Source of the DNA: Flaccisagitta enflata
Lineage: Eukaryota > Chaetognatha > Sagittoidea > Aphragmophora
DNA: 64,000 nucleotides
NCBI GenBank assembly: GCA_965153355.1
Contig: OZ231127.1
Span: 57,102,001 to 57,166,000 of the forward strand
Reading direction: 5' to 3'
A program made the translations under genes and the position numbers. The notes beneath the pieces are model-generated. The model saw nothing but the letters and a program-made list of their open reading frames with translations, ran no database searches and was not told where the DNA came from. Positions 57,995-64,000 of the stretch are shown piece by piece; position 1 is the first letter of the stretch, and each line of letters begins with the position of its first letter.

Positions 57995-60280
57995 CAAGTA
58001 AAATTTCTCCTCCTCCCTTCCTCTTCCTCCTCCCCATTCTCTCCTCCTGCCCCCTAATCCCTCTCTCCCTCCTCCTCCCTCTCTCCCCCCTTCACTCCCC
58101 TCTTCCTCTTTCTCGCCCCTCCCTCCTCTTCCTCTTTCTCCTCCTCTGTCCCTCCTCCTGCCCCCCTATTCCCTCTCTTTCTTGTTTTCTCCATCTTTCC
58201 TCTCTCTCTCCCCCTCTTCCTCTTTCTTGCCCTTGCCCTTCCCCTCCTCCCCTTCCCTACTCCACTTGCCCCTCCTACTCCCCCTCCTCCCTTGCCCTCC
58301 CCCTTCTTCCCCTCTCCCTTCCCCTTCCTACTCCACTTCTCCCTCCCCTTCCCCTCATACCCCTCCCTCCCCCTTCTCCTTCCCCTCTTTCTCCCCCTTC
58401 TTTACCGTACCTCCTTTCCCCCTTCCCCTCTTGCTCCCTTCCCCTCCTCTTCCTCCTCCATCATCCCCCTTTCCCTCCTCCCCTCTTTCCCCTCCTCCTC
58501 CCTTCATCTCCTCCCCTTTCCCTCTCCCCTTTCCCCTCCTCCCTATTCACCCTCCCTCATCCCCTCCTCCTCCCCCTCCCCCCTCTCCTCCTCCTCCCGT
58601 TCACAATCCTCCCCCCCTTCTCCTCCTCCGCCTTCCTTCTCTGCCCCCACTCATCCTCCCCCTTGCCCTCCTCCTCCCCCTTTTCCCCCTCTTCTTCCCC
58701 CCTCCCCACCATCTCCCCTCCTCACCATCCCCCCTCCTCCTCCCCCTCCCCATCCTCCCCCCTCCTCCTACTCCCTCCTCCCCCTCCCCCTCCCAATCCT
58801 CCCCCATCCCAATCCTTCCCCCTCCTCCTCCTCCCCCTCCCCAATCCTTCCCCCCTCGCTTCCTTCTCCCCTCCTAGTCCCCCTCCTCTTCCTCCCCCTC
58901 CTCCTCCTCCTCACCCCATCCTCCTCCCCCCTTCCTCCTCCTCCCCATTGTTCCCCCTCCTCCCCCCCTTCCCCTCCTCCCCCTCCTCCTCCTCCCCCTC
59001 TCCATCCCCCCACCACCTCTTTCCCCCACCTCCTCCTCCTTCCCCCTCCTCTTCCTCCCCTTCCCCCGCTACTCTCCCCTTCCCCCTTCTCCTCCCCCCT
59101 CCCCCTCCTCTTCCCCCTCCCTTCCCCTCCTCCTCCCCCCTCCTCTTCCCCCCCTCCTCCCCTTCCTCCTCCCTCCCCCCCTCCTCCCCCTCCCATTCCT
59201 CCTCCTTCCCCTCCTCCCCCCTTCCTTACCCTCTTCCCCCTCCCCCTCTCTTCTTCCTCCCCCCTTCTTTACCCTCCTCCCCCCTCCCCCTCCTCCCCAT
59301 CCCTTCCCCTTCCCCCCTCCTCCTCCTCCCCCTCTCCATCCCCCCCCACCTCTTTCCCCCACCTCCTCCTCCTTCCCCCTCCTCTTCCTCCCCTTCCCCC
59401 CGCTACTCTCCCCTTCCCCCTTCTCCTCCCCCTCCCCCTCCTCTTCCCCCCTCCCTTCCCCTCCTCCTCCCCCCTCCTCCCCTCCCCCTCCTCCCCTTCC
59501 TCCTCCCCTCCTCCCCTCCTCCCCCTCCCTTCCTCCTTCCCCTCCTCCCCCCTTCCTTACCCTCCTCCCCCTCCCCCTCCTCTTCCTCCCCCCTTCTTTA
59601 CCCTCCTCCCCCCTCCCCTCCTCCCCATCCCTTCCCCTCCTCCTCCTTTCCCCTCCTCCCCCTCCTTCCTCCTCCTCCTCCTTCCCTCCTCCCCTTCCTC
59701 CTCCCTTTCCTCCTCCCTCCCTTCCTCCCTCCCCCTCCTCCTTCCCCTCTCCTCCCTTCCCCTCCTCCCCCCACCTTTCCCCACCTCCCTTTCCTCCTCC
59801 CCCCTCACTTACCCTCCCCTCCTCCCTCCCTTACCCTGCTCCCCTCCCCTACCAATTTCACACCCCCTCCTCCTCCCTCCTCCCTACCCTCCCCTCCTCC
59901 TCCTCCCTTACCCTCTCCCCTCCCTTACCCTCCCCCTCCTCCTCCCCCTCCCTTACCCTCCCCTCCTCCCCCTCCCTTACCCTCCTCCCCCCTCCCCTTC
60001 CCCTCTCTCCCTCCCTCCCCTCCCTCCCCTCCTCCTCCCCTCCCCTCCCTCCCCTCCCCTTCCCCTCCCCTCCCTCCCTCTCCCCTCCCTCCCCTTCCCT
60101 CCTCCTCCTCCTCCCCCTCCCTACCCTCCTCCTTCTCCCCCACCACCCTCCTCCTCCTCTCCCCTCCCCCTTACCCTCCTCCCCTCCTCCCTTCCCCTCC
60201 TCCCCCCTCCCTCCCTACCTCCTCCTCCCCTCCTCCCTCCTCCCCTCCTCCCCTCCTCCCCTCCCCCTCCTCCCCTCCCG
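57995..60280. repeat. 2.3-kb polypyrimidine/polypurine tract
   Basis: Almost pure C/T on the plus strand (CTCC, CCTCCT, CCCTT, TTCC units in variable order) with only scattered purines. Sub-duplications exist (for example a block around 58980-59280 repeated at 59310-59620). Open frames of several hundred codons, such as Pro/Ser/Leu on plus, arise because T/C-only DNA cannot form a stop codon. Confidence 0.95.
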
Positions 60281-60282
60281 CT

Positions 60283-60935
60283 AAAAAATACATTTGAAAT
60301 ATTAAAAATACATTTGAAATGTTAAAAAATAGATTTAACATGTTAAAAATTAGATTTAACATGTTAAAAATTACATTTCAAATGTTATGAAATACATTTC
60401 AAATGTTTAAAAAATATGTTTCAAATGTTTAAAAAATACATTTCAAATGTTAGAATAATACACTTGAAATGCTAAAAAATACATTTGAAATGTTAAAAAT
60501 ACATTTGAAATGTTAAAAAATACATTTAAAATGTCAAAAGATACATTTGAAAAATAAAAAAAACATTTCAAATGCTAAAGAATCATTTTAAATGCATAAA
60601 AAACAAATGTAAAAAAATAACGTTTCAAATGTTTAAAAAAAATTTCATATGTAAACATTTCAAAAGTAAAAGAAACATTTGAAATGTTGAAAAAATGTTG
60701 AAAAACATTTGAAATGTTAAAAAAATACATCTGAAATGTAAAAAACACATTTGAAATATTAAAAAAACATTGGAAATGTTAAAAAAACATTGGAAATGTT
60801 ACAAAAAATGGAAATATTGAAAAATATTTTAAATGATTAAAAAATATAGATATTTGAAAAGTAAAGAAATATTTGAAATGTTGAAATGTTGAAAAATATT
60901 TGAAATGTAAAAAAGTATTGTAGATAAATTAGATG
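60283..60935. repeat. AT-rich 18-20-bp minisatellite
   Basis: About 30 degenerate copies around AAATACATTTGAAATGTTAA, starting right where the pyrimidine tract ends. The ACATTTCAAATGT core is palindromic. Confidence 0.85.
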
Positions 60936-61023
60936 TGAAGAATAGTTGAAATATATATATGATGAAAATATATCTTCAGAATATTTTGAATAATGAAATG
61001 AAAAGGTTTTTGAATGTTTGTCA

Positions 61024-62575
61024 TGAGATTTCCCCAAAAAACAGTTTAATACTAAATCTTGATTTATCTAATTCCATGTTTCAAACTTGCAGACCTGTTT
61101 TTTAATAAGAATAATGAATAACCATGCTTCATTATGAAATTATTTAAGGAAATTCTGATATCCATAATTTAGATATTGAATTCTCCATCTTGCTACAGTG
61201 TGCTTGGATGTGATGAAAGTGTTGTGTAAAGTGGGGTTATCCTTAGGTTAAAATTCCTAAAATTCCAGCAAGATGAATAAAACAATAACTAGATTACAAA
61301 AAATTTGATCATTATCAAGACTTATTCTTTTTGGCAAATAATTGGCTAAGCATGAATTCTACTCCACGGCGATCTGGGGATAAGAAATAATATAAATTTT
61401 CAGAAAAAAAGTAAAAGTTTTTTTCAGCTGCCACAAGCAAGCAGAGCTAGCAGTGCTAACTGAAAAAGGGGAGGGATTAGATCTGCCATTTGGCGATCTG
61501 GGGACAGAATTAACATAAAAGTTCAGAAATAAAAGAAAAAGGGAAGGGATTAGATCTGCCATTGTAGAAAGAACAAATGCTTTGCCCATAGAAAATACTA
61601 TTTAGCCTGAATATCAATACGTACATAAATAGAATATATAGCAAGGTTGTTCAAATTTTTCTTTGGAAACTAAGTATGCAAGTTTTCCATGAATTTAAAG
61701 ACAAATTATTGTTTTAATCACTGCCCAAAGGGAAATCTTAAGACTTACAAAATCTTTGAAAGGAATTTTTATAGATTAAAAATCTAAGTTTCAAGAAATA
61801 AGATTTTTAAATGTTTATGAGATTTCCCCAAAAAACAGTTTAATATTGAATCGTGATTTATTTAATTCTATGATTCAAACTTGCAGACCTGTTTTTCAAA
61901 AATCATGAAGAATAACCTTGCTTTATTTTGAAAAATATTCTGACACTCATAATTTAGATATTGAATTATCCATCTTACAACAGTGTGCTTGGATGTGATG
62001 AAAGTGCTGTGTATGGTGGGGTTATCCTTAGGTTACAATTCCTGTTGAAGTTGTAAGATGAATAAATCAATAACTAGATTTTAAAAGATAATTATTATCA
62101 TCAAGATTTATTCTTTTTAGCAAACAAATGGCTAAGCAGGAACTCTTCCTTGGCGATCTGGGGACAAGAAATAATGAAAATTTCAGAAATAAAAAAAAAG
62201 GTTTTTCAGCTGCCACAAGCAAGCAGAGCAAGCAGTGCTAACTGAAAAGAGGGAGGGATTAGATCTGCCATATGGCGATCTGGGGACAGAATCAACATAA
62301 AAAGTTCAGAAATAAAAGAAAAGGGAAGGGATTAGATCTGCCATTGAAGAAAGAGTGATTGCTTTGCCCTTAGAAAAAATAATTTAGCCTGAATCTTAGT
62401 AGGTATATAATTAATAAAATAGAATGTAAAGCAAGGTTGTTCAAGTTTTTCTTTGAAAACTAGGTATGCAAGTTTTCCCCATGAAACTAAAGACATAAAT
62501 GATTATCACAGCCCAAAAGGAAATCTCAAGTCTTACAAAATTTTTCAAAAGAATTCTTAAAAATTAAATCTAAGT
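61024..62575. repeat. tandem duplication, unit about 794 bp
   Basis: Unit 1 61024-61817, unit 2 61818-62575. Both start TGAGATTTCCCCAAAAAACA and share GTGCTTGGATGTGATGAAAG, GGGGTTATCCTTAGGTTA and GCTGCCACAAGCAAGCAGAG. Each contains a smaller internal duplication (GGCGATCTGGGGA, AGGGATTAGATCTGCCAT). No coding frame. Confidence 0.9.
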
Positions 62576-62682
62576 TTAAAGAAGATCGGAGACTCATATC
62601 TGTGCCAAAGATATTTATCCCTGACCTCATGAAAAGTGAGAGGCATCATAAGGATTCTCTGGCAAAGACAGGCCTGCTCCAG

Positions 62683-62780
62683 TATTTATAGGAGAGGTTT
62701 CGTAACCGGTTTCGTAACCAGTTTTGTAACCGGCGCTGGTCACTGCAGTCGGAAGACCAGAAGCAGCTTCTGATTGGTCA
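62683..62780 (-). promoter_or_regulatory. candidate core promoter (CCAAT ... TATA)
   Basis: On the minus strand: TGACCAATCAGAAG (CCAAT at 62777-62773), three GGTTACGAAACC-like repeats (62700-62732), then CTCCTATAAATACTGGAG (TATAAATA at 62690-62683). Order and spacing (about 83 bp) are those of a metazoan promoter, and CCAATCAG is common in histone promoters. Downstream I find no exon I can support. Confidence 0.3.
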
Positions 62781-62839
62781 AAATAGTGGTTCACACGCGC
62801 TCAAGCCATCAAAATCTGCGATTACGAAACAGGAAGCCG

Positions 62840-63330
62840 AGAGTTAAGTGACAGGATCTCCTTTCAACAACTCAGATAGCATTCTGTATGACCCTAGCTA
62901 TCCTGAGTTGTAATGTTGTAATACAGTAAGTTTTTTTCTGGAATGCACCAAAAGAAACCTACATATCTCTGCTACTGAGCATCATTGCCGATTGCACCAA
63001 TGGAAAGAGTGTGAAAAACTTTTTTGAGTATGTTTTTTCTGATATTATATTCATCATGAAACTGCTCTACCTCAACGCCGGCAAAAACATAGAAATCTCC
63101 AACACCCAGAAATATGCAATTTTATTCTCCTTTTGAAGACGATCAAGAGGTTCAGTAGATCAATTAGAAAACTATTCCTCATTTTTACGGTATGCAGGAC
63201 GGCTACTCATTAGTACACATCAATAAGGGTCGAAAATTTGGTGACTTACTTGTCAATGCGTACATGATTCCTCAAAACTATCAAACCATTTTAAATACTG
63301 TCTGTGCGTGTGATGACTCTCCAATCTAGT
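62840..63330. other. intergenic, nothing recognised
   Basis: Unique AT-rich sequence between the promoter-like segment and the terminal TIR element. Confidence 0.4.
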
Positions 63331-63332
63331 TA

Positions 63333-64000
63333 CAGTGGAAATCCGATATAACAGTCTTGAAGGGACTGGGGAATTTTGGTTGTTAAATCCAAATGTTGTT
63401 GAATTGAAATACCAATTATTGATATCAAATAGGCAAACATGTATATTCAATGAATTGCAATGGTTCCTGGTTAGGCATTTATGCAATTGGCAAATAAAGA
63501 CAGATTTACAGATATAGCCTCTGATAGGCCTGCTTTGATTTATTTCGGAGGCATCATTGCATATAAAACATTCAATCTATATAGTGAAGTAAAAAAATAC
63601 TACAATAGTAGAATAAAAATTGATTCTGATTCAAATCTTTCTAAACAAAAAAAGCTACACATGTGCATTGTTGATTTACTATTTATGTTTTTGTCCATAT
63701 ATTTGTAGGGTTTTTCAATTTAAAATCTTATTTTATTTTATTATGTCAAATGTTGGCAGAATGATTGATGATTATGAAAGATAATTGTCATCAATTTGAT
63801 CAAAATATGTATCGATGTCTTTAAATTAGGTGTAAATTTTTCATGGGACCAGAAAATAGTGCCTGTAAATCAGGTTTGGCTGCTAAATTGGGTGTTGTTA
63901 AATCAGGGAAAATTAACATTGTAAAAGCCTATAAGATTTTGGGACCCAGGCATCATGGTTGCTAAATCAGAAATGCTGCTAAATCAGGTGCCGATAAGAC
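63333..64000. mobile_element. mariner-like TIR element, cut by the window end
   Basis: CAGTGGAAATCCGATATAAC after TA (63331-63332) is a typical Tc1/mariner-type end. Related TGTTAAATC / TGCTAAATCAGG repeats occur near the start and again at 63860-63995, consistent with the approach of an inverted end beyond the window. Confidence 0.5.

Noticed and set aside
58182-60325. Open frames of 230-680 codons rich in Pro, Ser and Leu
   Set aside because: Pure C/T sequence cannot contain a stop codon on that strand; no start context, splice sites or non-repetitive domain.

Overview
The window is nuclear DNA of a metazoan, most likely a marine invertebrate. It has spliceosomal introns with good GT/AG sites, a pentraxin-domain protein, an LTR retroelement, many small DNA transposons with readable target-site duplications (TSDs), and very many long microsatellites. 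There is no sign of bacterial gene organisation. The most abundant dispersed family carries a tetranucleotide ACCG/ACGG tract, as described for the 'pearl'/Helentron-related elements of bivalves. That fits a lophotrochozoan, but the species cannot be fixed from this sequence.

Recognisable host genes lie only between about 43.2 and 56.6 kb, all on the minus strand. Three tandem genes share one architecture: a 55-nt leader exon coding a signal peptide, a short Thr/Pro-rich linker exon, and a last exon with the effector domain, all joined by phase-1 introns. The lowest-coordinate gene (exons 47643-47589, 47271-47173, 44242-43611) ends in a pentraxin domain. The other two (54417-53302 and 56396-54818) end in an almost identical 8-cysteine domain that I do not recognise. 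The middle gene is a hybrid: its leader and first intron match the pentraxin gene, its 3' part matches the third gene, and its first intron keeps a broken copy of the pentraxin gene's linker exon. The cluster looks like a secreted-effector family diversified by recombination within introns; a defence or toxin role is inference only.

A 5.17-kb LTR retroelement (47706-52877, plus strand) sits 62 bp upstream of the pentraxin gene's start codon. Its two LTRs differ by one substitution and two indels, it has a 5-bp TSD (GCGTT), and the unoccupied site survives in the neighbouring paralogue at about 54.48 kb. Instead of gag-pol it has one long open frame (1148 codons from the first ATG) that matches no family I know.

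The rest is non-coding. 0.6-8.6 kb: trinucleotide tracts, minisatellites and a 165-bp satellite. 9-14 kb: fold-back elements, one Mutator-like MITE, and families A and B. 15-20 kb: microsatellites and a 1.5-kb 21-bp minisatellite. 20-31 kb: a 1.45-kb fold-back, a 3.9-kb TIR element inserted in a family-B copy, a hAT-like MITE and a 176-bp satellite. 31.8-33.4 kb: a family-A copy whose interior has become 1.5 kb of decamer repeats. 33.7-41.5 kb: TA-flanked TIR elements, several nested. 45-46 kb: 450 bp of (GA)n(CA)n. 58-60.3 kb: a 2.3-kb almost pure pyrimidine tract, followed by an AT-rich minisatellite and a 794-bp tandem duplication.

Many long open frames in the window are by-products of in-register repeats and are not annotated as genes. 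Repeat boundaries were read by eye and may be a few bases off, except where a TSD fixes them.
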